64,000 bases of DNA from Phoronis australis. Lineage: Eukaryota > Phoronida > Phoronidae. The stretch is taken from positions 1,620,652 through 1,684,651 of the forward strand of contig NMRA01000021.1 of NCBI GenBank assembly GCA_002633005.1, written 5' to 3'. A program made the position numbers and the translations under genes. Position 1 is the stretch's first letter; each line of letters begins with the position of its first letter. Below the pieces are notes generated by a model. It was not told the origin of the DNA. It ran no database searches and saw nothing but the letters and a program-made list of their open reading frames with translations. Positions 21,401 through 32,269 of this stretch are shown piece by piece.

Positions 21401-23111
21401 TTTCATTTTTTGCCCACATTTGAAATTCTCATAAAAATTTGAGTAAAAAGAATTTTTCCTGGCTAAGTTTTGTGGGAAATAGCTGCATTTCATAACAGCT
21501 GATTTGATTGTTTATCCAGTATTACCACGCATGTCGCTATTTGTGAAAAAACCTTTTCAAATGACTTATACTGATAAGTTATTAACAAATGCACATATAA
21601 TAGTCTGGAGGGAAATTAATTTGAGTTGAATTTTAGCAAAAAAATCTTATAATTTGTTTTGTAATTCGACAAGGATCTACTTCGCGCAGTGAACTGACTG
21701 GTTAGCTTCAGGTTTCTCCACGTGTGTGTGTGCGCATGTGTGTGTGTGCACGTGTGTGTTTTGTGCGTGTGTGTGGGTGTGTGTAGGATCTAACATGACC
21801 TTAACATGGAAGTTTTGATCGTAGCGGCGAAGTTAACTGTGATGAACAGGTAATTACCCTGTTTTATTACGCACACCTGGAGATCAGACAAAGGCAAATT
21901 CAGATCAGTGATACTAGTGTGTCCAGGGCCCTTAGTTCACATCACAATTAAAATAGAAAAAAAGCACTGGACACCAGTCAGATACATGATGACTTTCTCT
22001 CTTGTTCTAATCTCTCTTCCCTACATATCCGCCATCTCAGAGCAATAACTGTTTCAAATTATCTCACAACGAGGGTCACACCTTCATTGTTGAACGTGAA
22101 CTTTCGGATTCTTTTCAGCATCAGAACACTGTAAATACCCCTTCTGTATGTACTGAAACATATGGATGCCATCGATGCATTTAATTCCTTCCAACTCGAC
22201 CAAATACTCTCATTATCATATACTTTTTCTTCGAGCAGTCCCTCGTTTAGTACCCAAAATCGGTAACTCGCCATTTTCACACTGCGCACCCTGGGAGATA
22301 TATATGTAATGCCATCTGGTTGGCGTAGTGTTAAAAATAGCGAGTTACAGATTTTGGGAATTGAACGAGGGACTGCTCGGAGAAAAAGTTTGATAACGGG
22401 AGTATTTGTTCGAGTTAGAAGTAATCGACGACATCCTAAGGTGTCCCTCTATGTGCAAAAGGCATGTTATAACAACGTGACTTTGATGTTTTAGTCAGTG
22501 CGAGGCATAAGCGCCTATAGGAGCTTCATCGTCTCTACTGGCGTTGCCAGTACAGACAATGATCATTGTATAATTGTACCGGAAGCTTTTCGGCGAATTA
22601 TGCCTCAAACTGACTAAACCACCAAAGTCACGTTGCTGAGTATCTTTGGCGCAAAGAGGGCATTGGGAAGCCGTCAAAGTCTTTAATTCCTTCCAACTTG
22701 AACAAAAACTCCCGCCCAAACCGGCAACTGGCCACTTTTACACTGCTCGCGCCGGGAGATACGACGTTCGAGTTGGAAGTAATTAAAGATATCTACGGCA
22801 TCCTAAGCTTTATGAATCACTATATGTACAAAAGTTATTTTATGGCAACGTGACTTTGATGGTGTGAGGGATAATTCGCCGACAAGCTTTCGGCGTACAA
22901 GATACATCAGGGATTAGTCTGTGTCGTCACCTATAGTATCAGGTGAGACGCCCGCGCCAAGGCCGATGCGATGGCCGAGGGCACCGCGCCCTTGGAAGTT
23001 AACACACCAGCTGCACTTTGATGTTATCGTTAGACTTCATAGGCCTACAGCTAATTGACTGATTAAATTGAGCATAGCTTACCAATAAGTGACATGGATT
23101 TTCACAACCAT
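18373..23111 (-). CDS. SELENOW: Selenoprotein W, complete five-exon gene
   Basis: Coding exons on the minus strand are 23111-23083, 20734-20710, 20121-20068, 19898-19824 and 18447-18373. All have GT-AG borders and compatible phases. The product is 85 residues, against 87 in human. The thioredoxin-like Rdx fold signature is present: a beta strand ending VTYC, the redox motif C-G-A-U-G-Y, FQKLKDTLEREFPG, TGYFEVQVNGKLVHSKK and a final GDGYVD. Sec at position 13 is encoded by TGA at 20727-20725. In the family the C-x-x-U pair acts in cytosolic thiol redox and binds 14-3-3 proteins. I chose the ATG at 23111 because it places C and U at the family positions and ends in a proper donor (TTG|GTAAGC). 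Intron 1 contains a transposon end, a TG repeat and a foldback element. A second copy of exon 1 lies upstream at 24753. Confidence 0.93.
19824..19898 (-). CDS. SELENOW: Selenoprotein W exon 4
   Basis: 25 codons in phase 0, acceptor TTGATTGCAG, donor GTCAGC. It encodes the TGYFEVQVNGKLVHSKK beta-strand region. Confidence 0.93.
20068..20121 (-). CDS. SELENOW: Selenoprotein W exon 3
   Basis: 18 codons, FQKLKDTLEREFPGDLEI, the first helix after the redox loop. The donor is GTAAGTG. The acceptor is TGTTATAG, with a weak pyrimidine tract. Confidence 0.92.
20710..20734 (-). CDS. SELENOW: Selenoprotein W exon 2: 25-nt microexon carrying the Sec codon
   Basis: Flanked by a strong acceptor (TTTCTCTTTCTTTCAG) and donor (GTAGGT). 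The first base completes Cys10 with exon 1. The rest reads Gly-Ala-Sec-Gly-Tyr-Gly-Pro-Lys, with TGA at 20727-20725. Skipping it would remove the whole redox loop and shift the frame, so its inclusion decides function. Confidence 0.92.
21313..21380. mobile_element. Solo end of the TTAA transposon family, in selenoprotein W intron 1
   Basis: TTAA is followed by AGGAGGATGCCACCCGATTT and then TAGTCTTTTTT and CCGTCTTAATCGGTCT, matching the left ends at 45983 and 50635. Similarity stops near 21380 and I see no right end nearby. Confidence 0.65.
21719..21786. repeat. Interrupted (TG)n repeat
   Basis: TG runs broken by CGCA, CACG and TTTT. It lies within selenoprotein W intron 1. Confidence 0.85.
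22190..22415. mobile_element. Large foldback element in selenoprotein W intron 1
   Basis: The left arm runs CCAACTCGACCAAATACTC ... CCCTCGTTTAGTACCCAAAA ... ACTCGCCATTTTCACACTGC. The right arm is its inverted copy, with GTGTTAAAAATAGCGAGTTA, TTTTGGGAATTGAACGAGGG and AGTATTTGTTCGAGTTAG. The arms are about 100 bp. Single-arm and rearranged copies of the family lie at 6412, 22495, 23950 and 56938. Confidence 0.8.
22495..22930. repeat. Second unit of the foldback family
   Basis: It contains GCGCCTATAGGAGCTTCATC, GGCGAATTATGCCTCAAAC, CCAACTTGAACAAAAACTCC, GCCACTTTTACACTGCTCGC and TTCGAGTTGGAAGTAATTAA. The arms are inverted and nested with the previous unit. Confidence 0.65.
23083..23111 (-). CDS. 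SELENOW: Selenoprotein W exon 1
   Basis: ATG followed by VVKIHVTY and the TG of the Cys codon, then donor GTAAGC. The sequence above it (to 23248) is closely repeated above the exon-1 copies at 24753 and 57725. Confidence 0.9.
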
Positions 23112-23248
23112 TTTATATGACCAGACTGATGACACTGATGTCCACAATCGACAGCAAAGAGGAATGCGAATGGGGGCAAATAAGTGCTGATTCACCAAGC
23201 AGTCATACGTGAATTTGGAATCCTCAGTCAACTCGAGTTTACGCGCTT

Positions 23249-23249
23249 N
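23249..23249. other. One-base assembly gap
   Basis: N joins sequence ending ...GAGTTTACGCGCTT to the 3' end of a LINE. The 900 bases left of the gap reappear, slightly diverged, at about 23950-24905 on the right. The two sides may be alleles of one region. Confidence 0.9.
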
Positions 23250-23600
23250 TGAAATTCCGCAATTGTACAACAAAATTAATTTCTTTCTATATGGATGTCA
23301 AGAACTTAACTCAAACGAAAATAAGGTTTTATTTGAAATAGTATCAGAATTTCTTTATAACATTAAATCTCTTTGTGTGAGTGGATAGAATTTTATACAT
23401 CTGTATGAAAATGAATTATTTTCATTCGTTGTCATATATCATTGTATTCTTAACATCAGTTTTTTATTTATATATTCGTATATAATCATTGTATATAGAC
23501 TTCTTTGTATTTTTTACCTAGATCTAATGCCTCTTGGCGCTTTCTGGGCTATGTATATTCATTGTATTCTGAAGATTTCGTAATAAACATTAAAAAAAAC
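23250..23600 (+). mobile_element. 3' end of LINE B
   Basis: It encodes the last residues of the LINE ORF (FLYGCQELNSNENKVLFE, then SLCVSG) and a 3' UTR ending CATTAAAAAAAACC, near identical to 56234-56590. Confidence 0.85.
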
Positions 23601-23912
23601 CTTGGTCTCGTTCTCAATGAATTTCTCCTGAGCAACGTTACGAAATTTTTATGTACCGTTTATCAATATTGTTGCTTCTGATTTCCATACATGAATCTGT
23701 ACATATTTTTGTTTTTATATATTCGTAATAGCAGATCTAAGTGTTGGACTACTTATATTAGATACTATACTTAAATGTAAATACCTCTATGTAAATTAGT
23801 TTTAATTATGAATTGTTTACAACCCAGATATAATGCTTCGCGATTTCTGGGTTTGTCATTATTTCTTTGTATGTTCTGTGTATTCTTCAATAAACATATT
23901 TCACTTAAAAAC
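23601..23912 (+). mobile_element. 3' tail of LINE A
   Basis: From CTTGGTCTCGTTCTCAATG to TTCAATAAACATATTTCACT plus an A-rich end. It is the same as 56590-56896, where LINE A is interrupted by LINE B. Confidence 0.75.
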
Positions 23913-23939
23913 TATGGTACACGCAAGAGACCATTCCTG
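23913..23939 (+). pseudogene. GPCR stub beside a LINE tail, copy 1
   Basis: ATGGTACACGCAAGAGACC continuing to ATTCCTG is identical to the intact receptor gene at about 38876-38901 (Trp-Tyr-Thr-Gln-Glu-Thr-Ile-Pro). After that the sequence changes to the foldback repeat. Confidence 0.75.
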
Positions 23940-23949
23940 CGCACCCTAG

Positions 23950-24640
23950 GAGATATATACGTAATGCCATCTGGTGGGCGCAGTGTTAAAAATGGCGAGT
24001 TACTGATCGTGGGAACTGAACGAGGGACTGCTCGGAGAAAAAGTTTGATAACGGGAGTATTTATTCGAGTTGGAAGGAATTAAATACATCGACGTCATCT
24101 ATGCGCAAAAGGTATGTTATAACAACATGACTTTGATGTTTTAGTCAGTACGAGGCATAATTCGCTGAAAAGCTTCTATTATATGAAGCTCCTATAGGAG
24201 CTCCATCGTCGGTGCCAGTAGAGACAATGATCATTGTATAATTGTACCGGAAGCTTTTCGGCGAATTATGCCTCAAACTGATTAAACCATCAAAGTCACG
24301 TTGCTATGAGTACCTTTTGCCGTCAATGTCTTTAATTCTTTCCAACTCGAACAACTCCCGTAATCAATTTTTTTCCGGTCAGTCCTTTGTTCGGTTGCCC
24401 AAACCGGCAACTGGCCACTTTTACACTGCTCGCGCCGGGAGGTACGACGTTCGAGTTGGAAGGAATTAAAGACATCTACGGCATCCTAAGCCTAAGGAGT
24501 CACCATATGCACAAAAGTTACTTTATGGCAACAAGACTTTGATGGTGTGAGGGATAATTCGCCGACAAGCTTACAAGATATATCAGGGGTTAGGCCGTGT
24601 CCTCACCTATAGTATCAGGTGAGACGCCCGCGCCAAGGCC
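23950..24640. repeat. Foldback family copy (near 22.3-22.9 kb copy)
   Basis: GGGCGCAGTGTTAAAAATGG, AACGAGGGACTGCTCGGAG, GAAGCTCCTATAGGAGCTCC and CGGCGAATTATGCCTCAAAC are present in the same order as in 22.3-22.9 kb and 56.9-57.5 kb. Confidence 0.75.
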
Positions 24641-24752
24641 GATGCGATGGCCGAGAGCCCCGTGCCCTCGGAAGTTAACATACCAGCTGCACTTTGACGT
24701 TGTCGTTAGACTTCAAACAGCTATTTGACTGATTAAATTGAGCATAGCTTAC

Positions 24753-24781
24753 CAATAGATGACATGGATTTTCACAACCAT
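24753..24781 (-). CDS. Selenoprotein W exon 1, second copy
   Basis: ATG VVKIHVIY plus TG and donor GTAAGC, with one residue changed from 23083-23111 (Thr8 to Ile). It lies upstream of the same exons 2-5 on the same strand. It could serve as an alternative first exon, or be the other allele of exon 1 placed in tandem at the 23249 gap. Confidence 0.6.
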
Positions 24782-25359
24782 TTTTACCTGACCAGCCTGA
24801 TGACACTGATGTCCACAATTGACAGCAAAGAGGAATGGGGGCAAATAAGTGCTGATTCACCAAGCAGTCATACGTGAATTTGGAATCCTCAGTCAACTCG
24901 AGTTTACGCGCTTGGTCGCCTAGAACAGCTAGCCCTGGAATGCCAACTTCGATCTCGAGGTTGCACCGCGCATGCGTGACATTCTTTTATATTCATTTGT
25001 TCCAGTGAAGGTTGCTGCTACCTAATCCTTTTCGCAACTCCGCCGTTTTTCAACCAAATTGAGTAAGAGTCATATCATCAGAAAGCCATTTAGGATGTAT
25101 GTAGCAAACGATAAATAATTCAATTCACAAATAATTATTATTTCGCATACTTGTGACACTGAGGTTTAACTTAAACTAGAATGGTTTTCACTGAGTTTGA
25201 AACTCAGTGAAAACCATTCTAGTGTAACCAAAATGCAGCAAATAACAACAAAAGAAAATGAACCAGGGAGGTTTTATAGATGGCTAACTAAATAAGCGCC
25301 AAAATAAATGCACTGATTCAAAAGATTTCTACCCTATCAGGACAAATTTTTAGAATGTG

Positions 25360-26140
25360 GAACCTTCAAAGTTGCTGTGAAGAATTTAGTCAGGCATTCA
25401 TCCAAAAGTATACATCTTTATACATTAACTGGACCTTTAGTGCCGTTTGATACAGTTTTTCAGTAACAATTCAAGAGACAATGACATTTACAAAAAATGT
25501 GATGAATTGATCTACCTGAAATTAGCAGATAACGGCTTTCTGACGGACTCGAGCAAAAATCTATTGTGTAGGTTTGAAGTGTACTGTGGATAGATCGTTA
25601 CTTAGGTTGCAGTGTAGAACTTTCCATAATAGTTTAGAAACAAACCAATTTCTTCAGAAAATAAATATTAGAGGTCTTGACACATGCAACGTGTGTTACC
25701 GAAAACAAGAGCCTACATTGGAACACATTTTCACGATAGTTATGTTACTAAAATGTGCAATCTGGAAAATAACAATATTCATGACAATAAAACAATGTAA
25801 TTCTGAACACCTGTCGCATAGTTTTCAACATTCGAAAACGAGGAAACCGGACAACTTGCGGATGAAAAGCGGGACACCTGAGTTTATGCCAAAACGCAAC
25901 CTTGGTTGAAATTTCAGCGCAATAAAGGAAACGTCACAACAGCGTTTTGTTGTCGAACGGGAGACGTACACCCAGAATCACCCGGCGACGTTTTTTGAAA
26001 AAACGTCGCAGTGCTTATTAAGTCGAATGAGAAATTACAGGTACCTCAAAAACCCTTCAAACACGAGTTCCATTTTTTCTTTTTAGTCAAACCGGCAATT
26101 ACAGTTGTGTATATGATATTTCAATTTAACCGTGTGTCGA
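25360..26140 (+). pseudogene. LINE fragment with zinc-knuckle-like RT tail, copy 1
   Basis: The frame at 25574-25820 reads CRTFHNSLETNQFLQKINI, then CNVCYRKQEPTLEHIF. This is the I..FQ.R..H..L.TN.FL.KI...C..C...ETLEH signature found after RT domains in LINEs (zf-RVT-like). It is 5'-truncated and interrupted by stops. Related copies lie at 58850 (+), 40240 (+) and 31380 (-). Confidence 0.7.
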
Positions 26141-26410
26141 AAAGCGGGACATTTTGATATTGTGGCGGGATGGTGGCAAAAAATCAAAAAAGTGTTGTAG
26201 TCCACCAAGAGTGGATAAATTGGCAAGTACGATGTCAGTAACACAAAGTATTGGACTGGATTCTTTTATAAGATGAATTTTGATTTTTAAAGCTGATTTC
26301 ACGGTACAGATAGCATTCACTGCTCAGAAATCGAATTAACAATAAGTATCTGGGAAACATTGCACAAATGAAATATGCAATTGAAAACAGTAATATTATT
26401 TTACATGCAA

Positions 26411-26456
<46 letters not shown>

Positions 26457-26460
26457 GCAC
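26411..26460. repeat. (AC)n microsatellite
   Basis: A long uninterrupted AC run. Confidence 0.9.
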
Positions 26461-26985
26461 AGCTACGCAATTGCGAGTAGTTAACGCACCTGTTGGTAGA
26501 GACAAAGCTTTTCAATTTATAATTGACCAATCGCCAGGATTTTGAGTGATGGCTTACCTGAGCATTTAGAACGCAGCATTATTGATACCCCTTCGCTTCC
26601 AAGCCGCCATTTTACCTGACAAACATCACGATGTTGGGTAAAACTTATTTTTTGTTAGTCGACATTACGCAAGGGGGCAGAACAAACACTCAGAAACCAA
26701 TTCGTAAACGTCAAACCTTTCCGTAAAATACAGTAACATTACTTTAACCCCAAAAATGCTTGTTGAAAAACTCCTAGCATGCAGTTTGGTAGGTTGTCCG
26801 GGGAAAGTGGTTCTAAGGTTGGAGATGAAAAGATATCAGAGGCCAGACTATTCCCGGTACCATGGCCGGCCAGGGCCCAGACACGGCCGGTCGGTGCGTG
26901 TAAAGAATGAACAATGTAATTTCCGGATTGCAAACTCTAATAGAATACGTTGGTCACGTGTGGGAGTTGGCATTTCAGAGTAGAG

Positions 26986-27290
26986 TTCAGTAACGCTAGG
27001 CGAATTGGGCAAAAAAGGTCCGCCTCAGTGAAACAAAAAGTCCACGTAAACGAGACAAAAGTCCACAAAATCCCACGGGAAGTCGGCACGGGTGCACAAT
27101 TCGTGGGCCTGAACCAAGTGGCCCCGTTTTTTATTTAGTCTTTGTCGATTTCTTTCACTAAAAGGTCCGCACACCGAAAAATTCACCTCATCCCCCCCTA
27201 CATTTTGGGCTAGGTGCGCGCAGGTAATATCTCAGGTAATCTCGCGAAGTCTTGCTTATTAGTGAGGTCGTAGTTTTTTAACTTTACGCA
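26986..27290. repeat. Possible copy of the 1801-type MITE
   Basis: GTTCAGTAACGCTAGG begins the segment. Near its other end the minus strand reads ACCTCACTAATAAGCAAGAC and TTCGCGAGA, matching the interior of the 1801-1926 element. The outer right end is not clear. Confidence 0.4.
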
Positions 27291-27294
27291 GGGC

Positions 27295-28420
27295 TAGAGT
27301 TAGAGCAAGCAAGTATTCGCCACATCTAGTGTGCAAAATAAGGAAATTGTCGTCTGATTGGCCGCGGAATATAGCGCTGATGGACATGAACTGGTGAACA
27401 GTACAGAGTTGGTTTGTCTTGTGGAGTTAACTGTTTCTGATTTAGTTATTTTTGTAATCTGTTTCGTATGCTTCTGGGCTTCCCAGTACACAGATTGTGG
27501 ACAGAAAAATCATGTGTGGTACCAGTCCGAAACCTGGCCTCAAAGGCATCTATAGTCAACTCTAGCCGCGGTCGGATGACAACTTGTTAAACGTTGTTTT
27601 TGTAGTGGCGTAGCCAGAATTAACGCGTCGCGTCGTACACAGGCAATGTAATGACTAGTTGTGGATATGTTCGATCACTTGGCACCTCATGTCGTTGCCG
27701 AGCATTCAGGGCTGAGCGGGTGGACTCTGGCGTGTCTGGCGGCCGAGGGAACTCAGTGACCGTGAGACTTTCAGTAGCCTCCCCCAATCGACCCCTCTTT
27801 GCACGTCTTCAATTTTCGGTGTATCCATTTTCTGTAATAGGCCTGGCATCAAAAATGTGGGGCGTTTATAAACTCAAAGCAGATCTGTCCGAGTCGACAA
27901 CTATGCCCGCCGGGCGACATGTAGACGGATAGTTTCCAACATGTCTTGCAAACTCGAAATTATTTTTGATACATTGGGTTCTCGTGACTTTTGACGAGCG
28001 AACTTAAGGCAAGTGATGATGGCCTAGGTGGACGGGGTTAAGAGTAGAAATCCTCCATGGAGTCATCGTCAACCGGCTAATAAAACACAGACCGAAAACA
28101 CTGCGCGTGAGCAAAAATAATTTCTGAGTACAAAGTCAAAAATGAGCTCACACTACTCGGAGCAGCTAAAGACCCCTACCCTTATCTTAGAGATGATACG
28201 CTGTATTAACATTTCACTTATTTACTAAACACCAATCACGCACTCAGTAATTTCAAATACCAAGTTTAGTGATAGTGCATGGAAGTAACAACGCTGAAAA
28301 AATCCGACTCAAAGCATTCGTCAAGTTTAATGGCTGACTGGACCATGTGCGCGAGTATAGTCGACTGATCACTGAGGAAACGTGGCCTACTGAGAATAAC
28401 GTTTCAGTCCACTAATGTTT
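27295..28420. other. Stretch present only in duplicate copy 1
   Basis: No gene recognised. This part is absent from the second block, where 60510 corresponds to 27120 joined to 28421. Confidence 0.5.
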
Positions 28421-28465
28421 TCTTTCCATTCCAGTTCCTCCGTGCTATAACCTGTCCAGGCCACC

Positions 28466-29500
28466 GGAGCTTTACCTTGATCTTTTTAGATCACTTTTCT
28501 CAATGCACACGCCGTAACAATTGCATGGTAAACACCTAGTTCTGTGATTGGCTGGTGAATTTTTCGAGATCGCGTGCGTGATCTTAGAATTCCAAGTTTA
28601 CGCACAACTCACATTTACCTGATCTTACACGCGAGCTATTTCAAATTCACGCACGACTACGCCACCGGTCACGCAAGCAGTGTGGTAGGCTAATATCTTG
28701 GAGTTCACTGTGCACCATAGAACAATAGACCATGGTAGAGTTCACTGTCTCGCAACGAGAGAAATCTAGCCAAAGTCACGTGCACTTGGCATTGAAAATA
28801 CACTATTTCCGTTTTCCTCTGATCCTTGTGTATCCTAATGACTTTTCTGGCTTGCCTTTACAACAAACTGTTCCACTAACTAGTAGCAGCTAGTACATGG
28901 TCGGAGTACAGAAATGCACGAGGTTTAAGTTGGATTTCGACCATTTTATTCGATGCAGGCCAACTGTAACAATCAAATCAGAGTATATATGTGCACGACG
29001 TCATTACACACAAGCCGTTATATGTCTGTACAACCATGTCGTTTAAATTGTCCATTACCTTTGGCGTGTCCCGCATACCAAATAAGGAGACGTGCTTTGC
29101 CTGGTGGGAGAAAAGTCGACGACTTGAAGTCATTTGACGAGCAGTTGACAGGTCGTTTTTTTAATTTGAAAATAAAGGGAAAATGCTTTGACATCACTCG
29201 AGAACAAATATTCAAATCTTTGTAAAAAAATTCATGAAAATACCTGGTAATCAGCATGACTTATGTTTCAGTGGCAGAGAATTACTTTGAATAATGTAAT
29301 TAAGGTCAAAATAAACATTACTTTCTATGTAATTGTATAATAAAGAAAGTAATCGTGCTTTAACGACAGATGCAAAACAACCAAAAAACTTGCACCGCAC
29401 AGCTTATGAAACATAGTCCACCCGTGCTCGTAAATCCTTTAAAATTTAAAAGCTGAATTAAGTCTGGGGAATCACAAATTGAAAGTTATATTTCGCCCTC
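28466..29500. other. No gene recognised
   Basis: A 90-codon plus frame at 28953 and a minus frame overlap, but neither has a recognisable domain. Confidence 0.35.
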
Positions 29501-29501
29501 T

Positions 29502-29799
29502 TTAGGTGGCTAAGAACGAAAATCGAATTAGACTGTTTACTCTCAGATGTACATTTCCGTTACCAGCAAGAACATCGGAACCATCAACGACTCTAGAAAA
29601 AGCTTCAAGAGCGCCGGTTTTTTGGGTTATGCCGATCCTAAAATTGCCGTCTTTACAAAAGGCGGATACATTAGGCATTGTCTTAGTGTGCAAATCAACC
29701 TTTGAAGAGAGCCGAGTGTTGGTTAGCATTGCCTGTGACTTGAGTTTGCTGCTTAAATAGAATCCTGTCACGGTAAGGAGTAGTATTATGATACCGATC
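29502..29799 (-). CDS. Candidate exon: membrane segment plus extracytoplasmic stem
   Basis: After a strong acceptor (GGGCTTTTGTTTTCACAG) the minus strand reads IGIIILLLTVTGFYLSSKL. This is a convincing membrane helix followed by basic residues, then about 75 hydrophilic residues (with NVSAFCKDGNFRIGI) to a TAA at 29504-29502. The layout suits a type II membrane protein, for example the N-terminal anchor and stem of a Golgi enzyme, but no catalytic domain is seen. The upstream exon was not found. The terminal stop means it is either a last exon or an exon whose donor I missed. Confidence 0.4.
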
Positions 29800-29802
29800 C
29801 TG

Positions 29803-31380
29803 TGAAAACAAAAGCCCTAATTTGATTTAGCTAAACCGCAGCCACAACCATTATGTTTATTACATTGATCTTCTTCTTTGATATCAACAATACTGGCTCG
29901 GTATTTTAGCTGTCTAAACAAACGCGATTATATCATTCGATACAATTAAAAAGCACAACAGGACTGGAACGACGACCCGAACAGGGATATGACAGTACAA
30001 ATGCCGGATTAACAACGTAGCAGAAATAGTATATGATTCGGGTCGTGTGCTTTTTCGGGCCCACGCTTACACTAATACTATAAGCGTATCATGTTTCCAC
30101 GCCTATGGAAGCACTGACTTCAGGTGATGGGAATCCGATTTGGAAATTTTGTGTTGGGACCCCGCCATTTTCAGGATTAAGGGCGAGGAACCCCACTGAG
30201 TTAGCGATGTTCAAAGAATTATAGGCCGGGTGTCGTAGTGCTGTGGCAAAAAACTAAAACCACGGGCCCGAAAAGTGCAGAGACCCATCAAGGCGCCGGG
30301 AATTCATTGACGTTACAGTTTGAATGGGGTTGTTACGATACAGGGCAACAAAAATTTGCAAAACTTAAATTTGCGCGAAATGTATCTAATTGACAAAGGT
30401 AGCATTCTTGATGTTATAGTTGGCACGCGAGCGCGGGGACCCTGATTAGCAATGTGTGAATTATCATGAAATTGTCCAATTCGATCAACAGTTGGCGCCC
30501 AGAGGACACACTGTCTCATCACGAAAGAGCTTTGCATCGCTAAGGGGAAATGACACAGGTCTTGCTTTTTCTTGGAGATAGACGTTGTGTGATCATTTGA
30601 GTTAGGGGCCCCGCGCTTCGAATAATGCTACGGGCCTCGCAATTGCTACGCTGCTTCTCTTACCCGATCCATCTAGCACCCTAAGCTGAATTGACTTGTT
30701 TGGTATGACGTACGCTATTTTTACCATTTGGACCCATTCAAATAAAATTAAAATTCCAAACCGCCTCAAAAGCAATGAATTATAATTTGGCCGGATTTAC
30801 GTAGCGCTGAAAATTACTAGTAACCATTTCGAAAATTATTACCAGTGGCCATGGACCAGGTCTCAACTCCTCGGGACCACACCGTATGACAATGGCAGCA
30901 ACCGTTGTCGGAGCACACAGATTTACCCAAACATATAATTTTGAAAAATCCAAGACCTGCAACATTTTAGAAAATATGATGTGACTGTGGATTTGTATTC
31001 CAAATTTTTTAGTCCAGATCGCGTCATAATAGTGGCAGATACGTCATCACTAAACATTTCAATACTCCGATCTGACTACGTCCACGAATGAAGTGAATTT
31101 CCGGTTATCCGCTCGACTCAGTGAGTTGTGATCGAGTGTTGTGATTATTAATTATGCCTGATTTTATTGGTTCATTTTCATTATGACATTTTTGTTCAAC
31201 ATGAAATTATTAAGCGAGGTTCTTGAGGTTCAGTTCCAGACAACCAGCTATTTTTCTGCAAAATTAGTCAATTGGTCAATTTTTTTTCACGCACCGACAG
31301 GTGTCCCTGGCTGAAAGCCGGGAATTTTAGTCTAGCCTTGATCCAGTGTCAGAGACACTTTCGGCAACCCAGTGTCAATT
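29803..31380. other. No gene recognised
   Basis: Short frames only. Confidence 0.35.
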
Positions 31381-32265
31381 CGATTTCTGAGCAGTAATCA
31401 TCTAGAGTGAAATAAAATTAATAAAGAATACCCTGGGTAAAAGAATCCTATACTTTGTATTACCGACAGCGTACAATGTACTCGCCAATTGTCCAACTCT
31501 TGCCAGGCTGCCATTTTTATCTTTTTTCCGCTATTCCGCCACACGGAAAAATTGACATATTGTCGTATACTATTGTGATTTACCAAGCAACATAACCCTA
31601 TTTTCCCCTTTGACTAAAAGAAAAACCCGAATGTTTCATTTTTTGCAGCAACTGCGTTTCCCATTCGACTAACAAATGAAAAACCTTGTCGTGCGTTTTA
31701 GGGTGTAACCTCCTTTCGTTTTGGCAAGGACCCAGATGTAACGCTTCTTATCCGTATGCCCCGATTTTCAATCCAGTTGTCCCGTTTCTTCATTGTAGAC
31801 TGTTGACAACTATGCAACAGTTGTTAAAAATAATATTGTCTTTTTGTTATAAACATTGTCACAATAAAATAAGTTATTTTAAACAGCCTACTTTCGTTAA
31901 TAACGTAACAACCGTAAAATTGTGTTCCAATGGCTCTTATTTACAGCAACACACACTACACGTATCACTATCACGGATTTTTACTTTGCGAAAGAATGAG
32001 TTTATTTCTAAATTTTTTTTAAAGTCCTAAATTGCAACGATGAATGTAATAAGCTAACCGCAGATGTTTGAACATTCTATAATCTATATGAAAAACCCTC
32101 ATCTTCAAATTTCAGGTACGTATTTCGAGTAATGAGTTTATCGCATTTTTGTTACTAAAGAATGTAGTTGTTAGGCGCCACCTAAGGTCCAAAAATATAT
32201 ATAGAGATGTACAGTTTTGGATGAATACCTGACGAAATTCTTCACAGCAACATCAGTCGGTTATT
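31380..32265 (-). pseudogene. LINE fragment family, inverted copy
   Basis: On the minus strand GTTGCTGTGAAGAATTTCGT, then TATTCATCCAAAACTGTACA, and later a frame with RDSDTCSVCC...EPLEHNF match the plus-strand copies at 25.4 and 58.9 kb in the same order. It is more decayed than they are. Confidence 0.65.
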
Positions 32266-32269
32266 CCAA

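Larger units (their letters stand above)
23250..28465. repeat. Segmental duplicate, copy 1 (of 56234-60568)
   Basis: It runs colinear with 56234-60568. Both hold the same LINE 3' ends, a receptor stub, the foldback family, selenoprotein W exon 1, a LINE fragment, a CA repeat and a shared 26.5-27.1 kb segment. Copy 2 lacks the equivalent of 27120-28420 but rejoins at TTTCTTTCCATTCCAGTTCC. The identical LINE-in-LINE junction shows common descent and not independent insertion. Confidence 0.85.
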
